Source: Corynebacterium sp. CNJ-954 (lineage in GTDB: Bacteria > Actinomycetota > Actinomycetes > Mycobacteriales > Mycobacteriaceae). From it: DNA of 64,000 nt. Of this stretch, positions 27,954-37,255 are shown one piece after another. A model generated the notes under the pieces. That model had not been told where the DNA came from. It was given only the letters and a program-made list of their open reading frames with translations, and ran no database searches. The translations under genes were made by a program, and so were the position numbers. The DNA lies in assembly GCF_001942345.1 (NCBI RefSeq), contig NZ_MKKI01000033.1, positions 186,001 through 250,000 on the forward strand, given 5' to 3'. Each line of letters begins with the position of its first letter. Positions within the stretch are counted from its first letter, which is position 1.

Positions 27954-28838
27954 ATGACGCAGAGCCAGACCGAACCATTCATTTCCGCCGTGGATCTCTT
28001 CGAGGCCAGTACCCGGGGCGAACCCGTGACCGTCCTCGACTCCGACTGGGAGTGGGGTGAGCACGCAGCCTGGAACCTCTACGTCACCCGGCACATCCCG
28101 GGTTCCTTCTTCTGTGACCCGGGCACCATGCTCTCCGGGTCCCCGTCCACGGAGGCGGGCCGTAATCCGCTGCCGAACAGGCACGTCCTGCAGCACTACG
28201 TGGATGACTGGGGGATTCAGCCGGGGCTGCCGGTGCGCATCTACGACCGTGGCGGGCTCATCTACGCCGCCCGCGCCTGGTGGATCCTGCGGTGGGCCGG
28301 GGTCACGGACGTCCGGATCCTGGACGGAGGGACGCCGGCCTGGCTCGCTGCCGGTGGCGACATCGCCGCCGGTATCGGCTGCCTGCGTGGACGCGGGACG
28401 TTCGAAGTGCTGGCGGGAGGTGCACCGACGATGCCCACGGCCACCCTGGACGAGGTCATGGAGATCTCCGCGACGGCGACGACCGGTGCCGCGGCACCAC
28501 TGCTGATCGACACGCGTCCCGCAGACCGTTTCGAGGGGCGCCGCGAGCGGCTGGACCGCCGGGCCGGCCACATCCCCGGGGCGATCGGGGTTCCGGTCGC
28601 CGAGCTCCTCGACGAAGGGCGTGTCCCGCCGCCGGAGATCGTGCGCGAGCGCCTCGCCGGGCACGGCATCACCGGTGACGACGTCGCTGCCGAGGCTGTC
28701 GTCTACTCCGGGTCAGGTGTGAGCTCTGCGTTGTTTATCGCGCTGATGGAGCACGCCGGTCTGCCGGTGGCACGGCACTACGTGGGCGGATGGTCGCAGT
28801 GGGCGTCCGACCGCTCCCGTCCTGCGGCCCTGGGGTAG
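27954..28838 (+). CDS. Rhodanese-like sulfurtransferase homologue lacking the catalytic Cys
   Basis: The 294-residue protein has two rhodanese domains in tandem, like thiosulfate or mercaptopyruvate sulfurtransferases: the first holds VTVLDSDWEWGE, HIPGSFFCDPGT and VRIYDRGG; the second holds LLIDTRPADRFEG, GHIPGAIGVPVAELLDEG and the active-site loop. That loop reads YSGSGVSSALF, so the position normally held by the persulfide-forming Cys (C-x-S-G-V-T/S) is Ser252. Classical sulfur transfer should be lost. It may be a regulatory or binding protein. It is monocistronic. Confidence 0.8.
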   Translation: MTQSQTEPFISAVDLFEASTRGEPVTVLDSDWEWGEHAAWNLYVTRHIPGSFFCDPGTMLSGSPSTEAGRNPLPNRHVLQHYVDDWGIQPGLPVRIYDRGGLIYAARAWWILRWAGVTDVRILDGGTPAWLAAGGDIAAGIGCLRGRGTFEVLAGGAPTMPTATLDEVMEISATATTGAAAPLLIDTRPADRFEGRRERLDRRAGHIPGAIGVPVAELLDEGRVPPPEIVRERLAGHGITGDDVAAEAVVYSGSGVSSALFIALMEHAGLPVARHYVGGWSQWASDRSRPAALG

Positions 28839-28941
28839 AACTTTTCTGGTCGAAATAATGCGGTTACGCCGCGCCGGAGGTTCCTGACGGTTTATCCTTT
28901 TGCCACCGCCACACATCACCGCAACAGGATACGGAGGTCCC

Positions 28942-29472
28942 ATGAAGGACGTAGGGGACGCAGGGAAGTCGAGCGCGCCGGAGACCACGGGGACCACCGG
29001 TGCCGCTCGGCGTCCGGGAACCCTCGATGTCGTGACCCCCATGCCGGGCACCGTGGCACCGCTCTCCGCGGTGCCCGACCCGCTGTTCGCCGCCGGCACC
29101 GTGGGGCCGGGGATGGCCGTCGTCCCGGACCCCGGGGTGGAGTACGTGACCGTCTGTGCGCCGGTGGAGGGCGTGGTCACGCGCCTGATGCCGCACCTCT
29201 TCCTCATCCTCACCGATGACGGGCTCCCGGTGCTCGTGCACATCGGCATCGACACTGCGCAGTTGGACGGCCAGGGGTACTCGCTGCATGTCGAGCAGGG
29301 TCGGCGGGTCCAGGTCGGGGAGCGGATCACCACCTACGCCCCGTTGTCGATCGGCCGTCTGGGCTTCGACCCGATCGTGTCGGTGGTGATGATGCAGCAG
29401 GACGGTGGCGTCGAGGAGGGGCTGATGCCGGGGGAGCCGTCCGAGCCGGGGGACGTGTTGTTCCGGTTCTGA
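28942..29472 (+). CDS. PTS glucose-family EIIA domain protein
   Basis: The 176-residue protein has the beta-sandwich EIIA(Glc) fold with PMPGTVAPLSAVPDPLFAAG, VCAPVEGVVTRLMP, and the phosphoacceptor motif VLVHIGIDT (His100), followed by GRRVQVGERI. A disordered N-terminus of about 30 residues precedes it. The ATG at 28942 has GGAGG six bases upstream. No EIIB or EIIC domain is adjacent, so it would have to work with a sugar permease encoded elsewhere, or act as a regulator. Confidence 0.83.
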   Translation: MKDVGDAGKSSAPETTGTTGAARRPGTLDVVTPMPGTVAPLSAVPDPLFAAGTVGPGMAVVPDPGVEYVTVCAPVEGVVTRLMPHLFLILTDDGLPVLVHIGIDTAQLDGQGYSLHVEQGRRVQVGERITTYAPLSIGRLGFDPIVSVVMMQQDGGVEEGLMPGEPSEPGDVLFRF

Positions 29473-29497
29473 CACCTGCAACGCCTATGCTGGTGCC

Positions 29498-29890
29498 ATG
29501 CTCCGTCGATTCACTACCGTGGCGTGCGTCCTCCTGATGCTGCTGGGGGTCACGCGTCTCGGGGACCGGGTGGATCCGCAGTGGGGGGAGCTGATCTTCT
29601 ACTCCTACTTCGGGGTGCTGATCCTGCTGATGCTCAGCGCGATCGTCTTCACTGAGCGGGGGTACTTCGGTCCGGCCCGGCACCCGGTCAACCGGGTGTT
29701 CACCGGCCTGAGCTGGGTGGGCACGATCGGTGCCGTCGTGCTGATGCTGGAGCTGGTACTGGGCAGTGGGATGCTGTTGTGGGTCAACGTCATCGCCAGT
29801 GCCTGCATGTTCACCGGCACGGTCGGTGCTGCGGTGGTGGCGCTGTCCGCCCGGCCGTGGCGTGACCTGTTCTACTCGCGACGGCCGTGA
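29498..29890 (+). CDS. Small four-helix membrane protein of unknown function
   Basis: A 130-residue protein with four predicted membrane segments (about 5-20, 33-52, 70-90 and 95-115) and a short basic C-terminus ending SRRP. I do not recognise the family beyond its likeness to small conserved corynebacterial membrane proteins. It follows the EIIA gene by 25 bp on the same strand and ends 7 bp from a convergent SDR gene. Confidence 0.6.
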   Translation: MLRRFTTVACVLLMLLGVTRLGDRVDPQWGELIFYSYFGVLILLMLSAIVFTERGYFGPARHPVNRVFTGLSWVGTIGAVVLMLELVLGSGMLLWVNVIASACMFTGTVGAAVVALSARPWRDLFYSRRP

Positions 29891-29897
29891 ACTCCTG

Positions 29898-30770
29898 CTA
29901 CAGCCCGTGTTTTGCGGCGATGATCCCGCCCATGGTGTCGCGGGGGAGAAGCCGTGCGGCAGGGAAGGCGAGATGTGAACTCGACCCTGTGGCGTAGAGC
30001 GGGCGGGGGCGCTTGTCGCCGACGGCTTTGAGGATCTCTGTGGCGACCTGTTCGGCGGAGATGCCGGTGGACTCGTTGTCGTTGAGGTGGCTGAGCATCG
30101 TGTGGAACTCATCGGCGTAGTGACCGTGGTCATCGATGTAGATGGTGCGGCGTTCCGACAGGCCGGTGTTGATGGCGCCGGGCTCCATCACGCAGACCCC
30201 GATCCCGAACCGGCTGACCTCGCGCCGCGCGGAGAATGCGAAGGCCTTGATTGCGGCCTTCGATGCACCGTAGCTTCCCCGGTAGGCCAGCGGGAAGCTG
30301 CCGAGCATGGATCCGACGAAGACGATGCGGCCGCGCCGCGCATCACGCATCTGCGGGAGCAGGAGCTGGGTGAGTTCGACATGGCCGATGACGTTCACCT
30401 GGAAGAGCCGTTCGAGGGCGTCGCGGGGGAGTTCCTCGAGCGGGCCGTTCTGGCTTTCGCCGGCGTTGTTGACCAGGACGGTCACTGGTCCGGCGCCGAG
30501 TTTCTCCAGTTCTGCCGGGACGGCTGCGATCGAGTCCGGATCACCGAGGTCCAGCGGGATGAGCTCGACGCCGTCCGGGGTGTTCGCCCGGGATGCGTCG
30601 GAGGTGGGGTTACGGGAGGTTCCGATCACCCGGAACTGGCGTTTGAGCAGTTCCTTCGCGGTGGCCTGCCCGATACCGGAGGTGGCTCCGGTGACGAGTG
30701 CGGTGTCCCCCTGCCGGGGGACGGGGAGCTTGGGGGTGCGGTACCGGGAGAGGAAGGATGTTTTCGTCAT
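29898..30770 (-). CDS. SDR-family oxidoreductase
   Basis: The 290-residue protein has TGATSGIGQATAKELL (cofactor loop), NNAGES, FVGSMLGSFPL with the catalytic Ser, and YGASKAAIKAF (Tyr-x3-Lys), then EPGAINTGLSERR. The C-terminal half resembles fatty-acyl or retinol-dehydrogenase-like SDRs; a short basic N-terminal tail precedes the Rossmann fold. It is monocistronic and convergent with the small membrane protein gene. The substrate is unknown. Confidence 0.8.
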   Translation of the reverse strand: MTKTSFLSRYRTPKLPVPRQGDTALVTGATSGIGQATAKELLKRQFRVIGTSRNPTSDASRANTPDGVELIPLDLGDPDSIAAVPAELEKLGAGPVTVLVNNAGESQNGPLEELPRDALERLFQVNVIGHVELTQLLLPQMRDARRGRIVFVGSMLGSFPLAYRGSYGASKAAIKAFAFSARREVSRFGIGVCVMEPGAINTGLSERRTIYIDDHGHYADEFHTMLSHLNDNESTGISAEQVATEILKAVGDKRPRPLYATGSSSHLAFPAARLLPRDTMGGIIAAKHGL

Positions 30771-30881
30771 GCAACCAGTGATACCCGTTTCGCTGCCGTC
30801 CCGTGGACCAGATCCTGGTTTGGGTTACAAGAAGCCGGTTTCTGCGTCGGCAGAGTGTGGTTTCTGGCACCCAGACCAGGA

Positions 30882-32063
30882 TCAGGTGGACGCCGGACGT
30901 CGGCGGGCTCGCGCGGCCAGGGCGAACAGTCCCGCAGCGAGACAGACAATCGCGCCGGAGACGGCGACCACGGCACCTGCGTCCTGCGTCGCAAGGACCA
31001 CGCCGCCGAGCGCGCCGGCGACGGTGACGCCGAGATACGTTCCGGAGGTGTTCAGAGCGATCGCGGCATCCGCCCCGTCACCGGCGGTGTTGGAGAGCAG
31101 CGCCGTCAGTGCGGGCGACAGGGCGAACGCGCCGAGCGCCTGGACCGCGCCCAGCGCGACGAGCACAATGATCATGGTGGATTCCAGCGGTGCCAGGGAC
31201 CAGAGGAGCCACGCTCCGAAGCACCCTGCGCCGAGGGTGAGCAGGGCCAGCACGATCGTCGGACGGGGGCCGATCTTGTCCGTCAGTACGCCGCCCACCC
31301 AGACACCGATGACGCCTCCGACGCCGGAGACGGCGAAGGCGACGGCGCGTAGTTCATGGCCGGGGGCGGCGCCGGCGAGAAACGGTGCGAGGTAGGTGAA
31401 GGCCATCATCGACCCGGACATCGCCACCACGTTCACCCCGAGGGTGAGTGCCACCGGTGGCGCGGTGAGGGCGCGGAGCTGGCGTGCCACGGGGACTTCC
31501 TCGTCGCCTTGTGCATCGGTGACCATGGTCATCCGGATGGCGAGCAGTGCCGTCAGGGCGCAGGCAGCGAGGACGAGGAAACTCCCCCGCCATGACCAGA
31601 CGTGGGCGATCGTCGTACCGACGGGCACACCGAGCGCGATTGCCCCGGTCACGCCCATCGCGACGACGCCGATGTAGCGGCCGATGCTCTCCGGCGGGGC
31701 CTGCCGGGCGGTCCAGGAGAAGATCGCCGGCGTCGAGGCACCGGCACACAGCGCGGCCACCACGCGGAGGATCATGAGGATCCAGAAGGCCGAGGTGGCG
31801 GCCGCGGCGATGTTGGCCAGTGCGAACAGTGTCAGGGTCGTGGTGAAGAGCGTGCTGCGTCGGACGCGTATGAGACTCACGGCAGCGACCGGTGCGGAGA
31901 GCGCGACGGTCAGGGAGAACACGGTGACCAGTTGCCCGGCCTGGGGCTCGGACACTCCCAGGTCAGCGGCGAGGTCGGGGAGGACGCCGGCGATCACGTA
32001 GTCGTCGGTGTAGAAGACCAGCGCGGTGAACAGAAGGGCGAGGAGCCAGGGAGGGAACTTCAT
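30882..32063 (-). CDS. MFS transporter (drug:H+ antiporter-1 style)
   Basis: The 393-residue protein has 12 predicted helices. It begins WLLALLFTALVFYTDDYVIAG-like (helix 1 with the acidic pair of this branch), and has GRYIGVVAMGVTGAIALGVPVGTTI (motif C-like region) in helix 5. It resembles AraJ/YdhP-type efflux carriers. Its ATG overlaps the stop of the upstream TetR-type regulator (ATGA), so the regulator and pump form one operon, the common self-controlled efflux unit. The transported compound is unknown. Confidence 0.85.
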   Translation of the reverse strand: MKFPPWLLALLFTALVFYTDDYVIAGVLPDLAADLGVSEPQAGQLVTVFSLTVALSAPVAAVSLIRVRRSTLFTTTLTLFALANIAAAATSAFWILMILRVVAALCAGASTPAIFSWTARQAPPESIGRYIGVVAMGVTGAIALGVPVGTTIAHVWSWRGSFLVLAACALTALLAIRMTMVTDAQGDEEVPVARQLRALTAPPVALTLGVNVVAMSGSMMAFTYLAPFLAGAAPGHELRAVAFAVSGVGGVIGVWVGGVLTDKIGPRPTIVLALLTLGAGCFGAWLLWSLAPLESTMIIVLVALGAVQALGAFALSPALTALLSNTAGDGADAAIALNTSGTYLGVTVAGALGGVVLATQDAGAVVAVSGAIVCLAAGLFALAARARRRPAST

Positions 32064-32659
32064 GACGAGGCACCGTCGATCATGTCGTGGAGCGTGTCGG
32101 TCAGGATGTTGATCATCTCGTCCGGGTGGAGATCGCCGTGGCCGGTGGTGACGTCGAAGGTCATACCCACCATCAGGGATTTGACCGTCGCCGCGCGCCG
32201 GGCGAGTTCATCGGCGGGGACGTCGAGTCCGGCGAGGACGCGCGCGACCACGGTCTCCATGGAGCGGGACATCTCGTCGGTGACGGCACGGAAGACCGCC
32301 TGCGTCCGGGAGGCGAGCATGAACTCGCCGAGCACGATATTCTCGCGTCGTCTGACGTCGTCCAGGGGGAGGAGTTCGGCGAGGGCGTCGACGGCGCTGC
32401 TGACGGTGTGGGTGCCGGCCTCTCCGGAGAGGTCGTGACGGGTGAGGCGCTCGTCCATCTGTCGTCCGACGTGGACGGCGGCGTCCGCCAGCAGGTCGTG
32501 CTGGGTGGGGTAGGTGTGCCGGATGCTCCCGATGTTCAGGCCGCTTTCGGTCGCGACGTTGCGGAAGGACAGTCCGTCGAGTCCGCGGGTGTCGACGAGT
32601 CGGAGGGCGGCGTCCAGGATCTGCGTTCGGCGCTGGTCGGGGTCCACTACTTTCGGCAT
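32060..32659 (-). CDS. TetR-family transcriptional repressor
   Basis: The 199-residue protein has the TetR HTH at residues 10-55: RRTQILDAALRLVDTRGLDGLS, then FRNVATESGLNIGSIRHTYPTQHDLL. The rest is a helical ligand-binding domain. The ATG at 32659 was chosen because the longer open frame to 33103 runs through the glycine riboswitch. A palindrome at 32669-32688 lies 10 bp upstream and is the obvious autoregulatory operator. It is coupled to the MFS pump downstream. Confidence 0.87.
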   Translation of the reverse strand: MPKVVDPDQRRTQILDAALRLVDTRGLDGLSFRNVATESGLNIGSIRHTYPTQHDLLADAAVHVGRQMDERLTRHDLSGEAGTHTVSSAVDALAELLPLDDVRRRENIVLGEFMLASRTQAVFRAVTDEMSRSMETVVARVLAGLDVPADELARRAATVKSLMVGMTFDVTTGHGDLHPDEMINILTDTLHDMIDGASS

Positions 32660-32668
32660 GGGCGCTAA

Positions 32669-32688
32669 TTTATCACATGTGTGATAAA
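32669..32688. promoter_or_regulatory. TetR operator candidate
   Basis: TTTATCAC-ATGT-GTGATAAA is a perfect 8-bp-arm palindrome just upstream of the TetR/MFS operon. The location would block transcription of the regulator and pump. Confidence 0.7.
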
Positions 32689-32820
32689 AATTGTCCGGCC
32701 CCCGGTCCGCTGTGGGAGTGCATAATCGGTGGCTAGGATCCGCGCCCCCGAAGCAGAGCAGGGGGAGTGGCAAGGGGCACGCAATCCGCCGATCCAGGTG
32801 TGGCAGATCACTTCTCCGGT

Positions 32821-32826
32821 TATACT
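32821..32826 (+). promoter_or_regulatory. -10 element of the gcv leader
   Basis: TATACT lies about 50 bp upstream of the first glycine aptamer, within CCGGTTATACTGACC. It fits a housekeeping -10 box; no clear -35 is seen, as is common in corynebacteria. Confidence 0.45.
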
Positions 32827-32872
32827 GACCCCGATCGACGCACCATCCACAACTGAATCCGCCGTTCGCAGC

Positions 32873-33050
32873 CACTGTGGGAGAGGCCAGGCCCAGCGCC
32901 GGCCGCCGTAGGAGCAACACCTCCCCGTCGACACTCTCAGGCACCAGCACCATTGTGGCGAGGCAGCTCTGGAAAGAGCCGGTCACCGTCGTCCGTGACC
33001 CGGCCGCCGAAGGAGAAAAAGCTCTCAGGCACCATCGACAGAGTGGGGAG
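32873..33050 (+). ncRNA. Tandem glycine riboswitch
   Basis: Two successive aptamers can be read. The first runs from GTGGGAGAGGCC through GCCGCCGTAGGAGCAA to ACTCTCAGGCACCAGCACC and GAGGCAGCTCTGGA. The second continues at once with AAGAGCCGGTCACC, GCCGCCGAAGGAGAAA, GCTCTCAGGCACCATCGACA and GAGTGGGGAGG. The paired CTCTCAGGCA and GCCGAAGGAG blocks are the diagnostic conserved parts of the gcvT-type motif. The element ends about 50 bp before gcvP, so glycine should switch on the cleavage operon. Confidence 0.9.
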
Positions 33051-33101
33051 GGAGTACACCCGTGTCCGCACGACAGCACACAGGAAGAGACCCCCTGACA
33101 C

Positions 33102-36017
33102 ATGGCAACGCCCCACGACGCATTCCCGAACCGTCATATCGGCCCTGACGCCGCCGCCACCTCGGAGATCCTCGCCACCCTCGGTTACGGCAGTTCCCAG
33201 GAACTCGCGGCCGCAGCCCTGCCCGCCAGCATCGCCCAGCAGGGTCCGATCGGCCTCGCCCCCGCGCTGGACGAGACCGAGGCCCTGGCGACGCTGCGTG
33301 GCTTCGCCGAGAAGAACACGGTGAAGAAGCAGCTCATCGGTGCCGGCTACTACGACACGGTCACCCCGGCGGTCATCCGTCGCAATGTGGTCGAGAACCC
33401 GGGCTGGTACACCGCCTACACCCCGTACCAGCCGGAGATCTCCCAGGGCCGCCTCGAGGCCCTGCTGAACTTCCAGACGATGGTCGAGGACCTCACCGGC
33501 CTGCCGATCGCCGGTGCCTCGCTGCTGGACGAAGCCACCGCCGTGGCGGAGGCCGTGCAGATGATGGCACGGCTGAACACGAAGGCAGAGAAGAAGGACG
33601 GTGTTGTGCTGCTGGATGCCGCACTGCACCCGTCGAGCATCAACATCACCCGCGCTCGCGCCGCTGCAGTGGATATCCCGGTGGAGATCGTGGACATCAC
33701 CGCAGCAGAGCTCGCCGCCCGCGAGGACGCCCTCATCGGCGTCGTCGTCTCGAATCCGGGCACCACCGGCGGACTGCGTGACGACCTCGGCGAGGTCATC
33801 GCTGCCGTCCATGGGAAGGACGGCCTGGTCACGGTGGCCTGCGACCTGCTGGCACAGGTGCTGGTCACCTCGCCGGGTGAACTGGGCGCGGATATCGCGG
33901 TGGGCTCGGCGCAGCGTTTCGGCGTGCCGTTGTTCTTCGGTGGCCCGCACGCGGCGTTCCTGGCCTGCCGGGAGAACATGCAGCGCAAGCTGCCGGGCCG
34001 CATCGTGGGTGTGTCGGTGGACGCGGAGGGGACCCCGGCCTACCGGCTGTCGCTGCAGACCCGTGAGCAGCACATCCGTCGGGACAAGGCGACGTCGAAC
34101 ATCTGCACCGCACAGGCGCTGCTGGCGGTGGTGGCCAGCTTCTACGCTGTCTGGCACGGCCCGCAGGGGTTGCGCGAGATCGCCACGGCGGTGCACGGTC
34201 GCGCGACCGCCCTGGCCGTCGGCCTGTCCGAGGCGGGTCTGACCCTGGCGCACGACCGGTTCTTCGACACAGTCACCGTGCAGGTGCAGGACGCCGCGGC
34301 TACCGTCGCTGCGGCCTGTGACAAGGGTTTCAACCTGCGGCACGTCGACGACACCCACGTCGGTGTCTCCGTCGGCGAGTCGACGACAGACGACGACATC
34401 GCGGAACTGCTGCAGGTCATCGCGTCGGTGAACAGCTCGGTGACGACCACCTCCTTCACCGCGCAGGACGGCCCACTGTCCGACCTGCTGCGCACCGACG
34501 ACATCCTGACTCACCCGGTGTTCCACTCGGTGTCCTCGGAGACGCAGATGATGCGCTACATGCGTCGCCTGGCGGACCGGGACCTGGCGCTGGACCGCAC
34601 GATGATCCCGCTGGGCTCCTGCACCATGAAGCTCAATGCCGCGGTCTCGATGGAGCCGATCACCTGGCCCGAGTTCGCCGGGATCCACCCGATGGTCCCG
34701 GAGGACCAGGCCACCGGCTGGTGGGAGCTCATCGACGACCTGGAGGACCGGCTGGCGAAGATCACCGGCTACGCCGCGGTCTCCGTCCAGCCCAATGCGG
34801 GATCCCAGGGCGAGCTCGCCGGCCTGCTGGCGATCCGCCGGTACCACGTCGCCAACGGTGACGACCAGCGCACCCTCGTCCTGATCCCCGCGTCCGCCCA
34901 CGGCACGAACGCCGCGTCCGCCGCCCTGGCAGGCCTGAAGGTCGTCGGTGTGAAGAACGCCGAGGACGGTTCGATCGACCTGGACGACCTCGACGCGAAG
35001 ATCGACAAGTACGGCGAGCAGATCGCCGGCATCATGATCACCTACCCGTCCACCCACGGCGTCTTCGAGGAGCATGTCCGCGAGGTGTGCTCGAAGGTGC
35101 ATGCCACCGGCGGGCAGGTCTACATCGACGGCGCGAACCTCAATGCCCTGGTCGGCCTGGCGCAGCCGGGCGAGTTCGGCGGCGACGTCAGCCACCTGAA
35201 CCTGCACAAGACGTTCACCATCCCGCACGGTGGCGGCGGTCCGGGCGTCGGCCCGGTGTGCGTGGGTGAGCACCTGATCCCGTTCCTCCCGTCCGACCCG
35301 TGGGCCGACGTCACCGTTGAGCCGGGCGTCCAGGAGGGACGCCCGGTGTCTGCCGCGAACCAGGGGTCCGCCGGCGTGCTGCCGATCTCCTGGACCTACA
35401 TCGCCATGATGGGCGACGAGGGCCTCACCGAGGCCTCCCGGATGGCGCTGGTGAACGCGAACTACATCTCCCGCCAGCTCGCCGACAGTTTCCCCACCCT
35501 GTACACCGGCGAGAACGGCCTGGTCGCCCACGAGTGCATCCTGGACCTGCGCGAGCTGACCAAGCAGTCCGGCGTCACCGCCGCGGACGTGACGAAGCGT
35601 CTCATGGACTTCGGTTTCCACGCCCCCACACTGGCCTTCCCGGTCGCGGGCACCCTGATGGTCGAGCCGACGGAGTCCGAGGACAAGCACGAGCTGGACC
35701 GGTTCATCACCGCCCTGCGCACCATCCGCGCCGAGATCGACGAGATCATCGCCGGGGACGTCGCTGTCGAGGACTCCGTCCTGCGCCACGCGCCGTTCAC
35801 CGCGGAGTCCGTCATCCGCGACGACTTCGAGGACGCGGTGTCCCACGGCCACTTCTCCCGCGAGAAGGCGGCGTTCCCGGTGCGCACGTTGCGCCGCGAC
35901 AAGTACTTCCCCGCCGTGCGCCGCATCGACGACGCCTACGGCGACCGCAACCTGATGTGCTCCTGCCCGCCGCTGGAGGACTTCGACATCGAAGCTGACA
36001 CCGAGAGTGAGAACTGA
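33102..36017 (+). CDS. gcvP: Glycine dehydrogenase (decarboxylating), P-protein
   Basis: The 971-residue protein is a full-length, single-chain P-protein. It decarboxylates glycine and passes the aminomethyl group to lipoyl-GcvH. It opens with the usual FPNRHIGPD block and has the PLP-binding LHKTFTIPHGGGGPG (Lys703). Both N- and C-terminal halves (fused in this type) are intact, with no frameshift. It is preceded by a tandem glycine riboswitch, and its stop overlaps the gcvT ATG as TGATG. The long antisense frame is a shadow. Confidence 0.97.
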   Translation: MATPHDAFPNRHIGPDAAATSEILATLGYGSSQELAAAALPASIAQQGPIGLAPALDETEALATLRGFAEKNTVKKQLIGAGYYDTVTPAVIRRNVVENPGWYTAYTPYQPEISQGRLEALLNFQTMVEDLTGLPIAGASLLDEATAVAEAVQMMARLNTKAEKKDGVVLLDAALHPSSINITRARAAAVDIPVEIVDITAAELAAREDALIGVVVSNPGTTGGLRDDLGEVIAAVHGKDGLVTVACDLLAQVLVTSPGELGADIAVGSAQRFGVPLFFGGPHAAFLACRENMQRKLPGRIVGVSVDAEGTPAYRLSLQTREQHIRRDKATSNICTAQALLAVVASFYAVWHGPQGLREIATAVHGRATALAVGLSEAGLTLAHDRFFDTVTVQVQDAAATVAAACDKGFNLRHVDDTHVGVSVGESTTDDDIAELLQVIASVNSSVTTTSFTAQDGPLSDLLRTDDILTHPVFHSVSSETQMMRYMRRLADRDLALDRTMIPLGSCTMKLNAAVSMEPITWPEFAGIHPMVPEDQATGWWELIDDLEDRLAKITGYAAVSVQPNAGSQGELAGLLAIRRYHVANGDDQRTLVLIPASAHGTNAASAALAGLKVVGVKNAEDGSIDLDDLDAKIDKYGEQIAGIMITYPSTHGVFEEHVREVCSKVHATGGQVYIDGANLNALVGLAQPGEFGGDVSHLNLHKTFTIPHGGGGPGVGPVCVGEHLIPFLPSDPWADVTVEPGVQEGRPVSAANQGSAGVLPISWTYIAMMGDEGLTEASRMALVNANYISRQLADSFPTLYTGENGLVAHECILDLRELTKQSGVTAADVTKRLMDFGFHAPTLAFPVAGTLMVEPTESEDKHELDRFITALRTIRAEIDEIIAGDVAVEDSVLRHAPFTAESVIRDDFEDAVSHGHFSREKAAFPVRTLRRDKYFPAVRRIDDAYGDRNLMCSCPPLEDFDIEADTESEN

Positions 36018-37210
36018 TGACCAAGCACACGGCCCTGCACCCGGTCCATGAGGCGCTCGGCGCGAAGTTCACCGACTTCGGCGGCTGGGACATGCCCCTG
36101 AAGTACGACAAGGAGCTCGAGGAGCACCGCGCCGTCCGTGAGGCCGTCGGAGTGTTCGACCTGTCGCACATGGGCGAAGTCCGGGTCACCGGGCCGGACG
36201 CCGCCGCTTTCCTCGATCACGCGTTGATCTCCCGGCTGTCGGCGGTGAAGATCGGCAAGGCGAAGTACTCGATGATCTGCACCGACGACGGCGGCATCAT
36301 CGATGACCTGATCACCTACGTCCTGTCCGAGGACGAGTACCTGGTGATCCCCAACGCCGGCAACGCCCCCGCCGTCGCCGAGGCGCTGCGTGAGCGAGCC
36401 GCGGACTTCGACGTGACCCTGACCGACCAGACCGACGACATCTCGCTGATCGCCGTGCAGGGCCCGCAGGCCGCCGCGGTGATGCTGGAGATCGTCGACG
36501 CGGTCACCGACGCCCCTGAAGCGTCGGGGGCCTCGGGGGCCTCGAGTGCCGTCGGCACCGTGGAGGCCGCGGTCGCCGGACTCGGCTACTACGCAGCTTT
36601 CCAGGGCACCGTCGCCGGCGTCCCGGCGATCATCGCCCGTACCGGGTACACCGGCGAGGACGGTTTCGAGATCTTCGTCGAGAACGGGACCGACGGCGCA
36701 CAGGCGACCGCCGTGTGGGACGCGGCCCTGGCTGCCGGCGAGCCCCACGGGGTACGCCCCTGCGGCCTGGCCGCCCGCGACACGTTGCGGCTGGAAGCAG
36801 GCATGCCGCTCTACGGCAATGAGCTCAGCCGGGAGCTCACCCCGGTGGACGCCGGGCTGGGGATCCTCGCGGCGACGAAGTCCAAGGACGAGTTCGTCGG
36901 ACGTGACGCCATCGTCCGCGCCAAGGAGGAAGGCACCACCCAGACCCTCATCGGCCTCGTCGGCGAGGGTCGCCGTGCAGCACGCGGCGGCTACGAGATC
37001 CAGAACGCCGACGGCGTCCGGCTCGGCGAAGTCACCTCGGGTGCCCTGTCGCCGACGCTGGGGTACCCGGTGGCCATGGGCTACGTGTCCGCCGATGCTG
37101 CCGCTGAGGGCGGGGCCGCGGCCGTGGGCTCGACGGTGACCGTCGACATCCGCGGCAAGGCCCACCCCTATACCGTCGTTGCGCTGCCGTTCTACTCGCG
37201 CGAGAAGTAA
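36017..37210 (+). CDS. gcvT: Aminomethyltransferase, T-protein
   Basis: The 397-residue protein transfers the methylene group from aminomethyl-lipoyl-GcvH to tetrahydrofolate, releasing ammonia. Family marks: LHPVHEALGAKFTDFGGWDMP at the N-terminus, VFDLSHMGEVRVTG, the folate-binding region RTGYTGEDGFEIF, and GLAARDTLRLEAGMPLYG. A short Ala/Gly/Ser insert (GASGASSAVG near residue 173) is unusual but keeps the frame. The start overlaps the gcvP stop. Confidence 0.95.
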   Translation: MTKHTALHPVHEALGAKFTDFGGWDMPLKYDKELEEHRAVREAVGVFDLSHMGEVRVTGPDAAAFLDHALISRLSAVKIGKAKYSMICTDDGGIIDDLITYVLSEDEYLVIPNAGNAPAVAEALRERAADFDVTLTDQTDDISLIAVQGPQAAAVMLEIVDAVTDAPEASGASGASSAVGTVEAAVAGLGYYAAFQGTVAGVPAIIARTGYTGEDGFEIFVENGTDGAQATAVWDAALAAGEPHGVRPCGLAARDTLRLEAGMPLYGNELSRELTPVDAGLGILAATKSKDEFVGRDAIVRAKEEGTTQTLIGLVGEGRRAARGGYEIQNADGVRLGEVTSGALSPTLGYPVAMGYVSADAAAEGGAAAVGSTVTVDIRGKAHPYTVVALPFYSREK

Positions 37211-37255
37211 CATCCACCCTGACTGCACCATCCTGACCTGCCTGAGGAGAAAACC

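Noticed and set aside
32660..33103. N-terminal extension of the TetR regulator to 33103
   Set aside because: The extension would read through the glycine riboswitch; the ATG at 32659 begins directly before the HTH.
32937..35852. Very long antisense open frame over gcvP
   Set aside because: Its codons mirror the third-position GC bias of gcvP on the other strand, it runs through the riboswitch, and no domain is recognisable.
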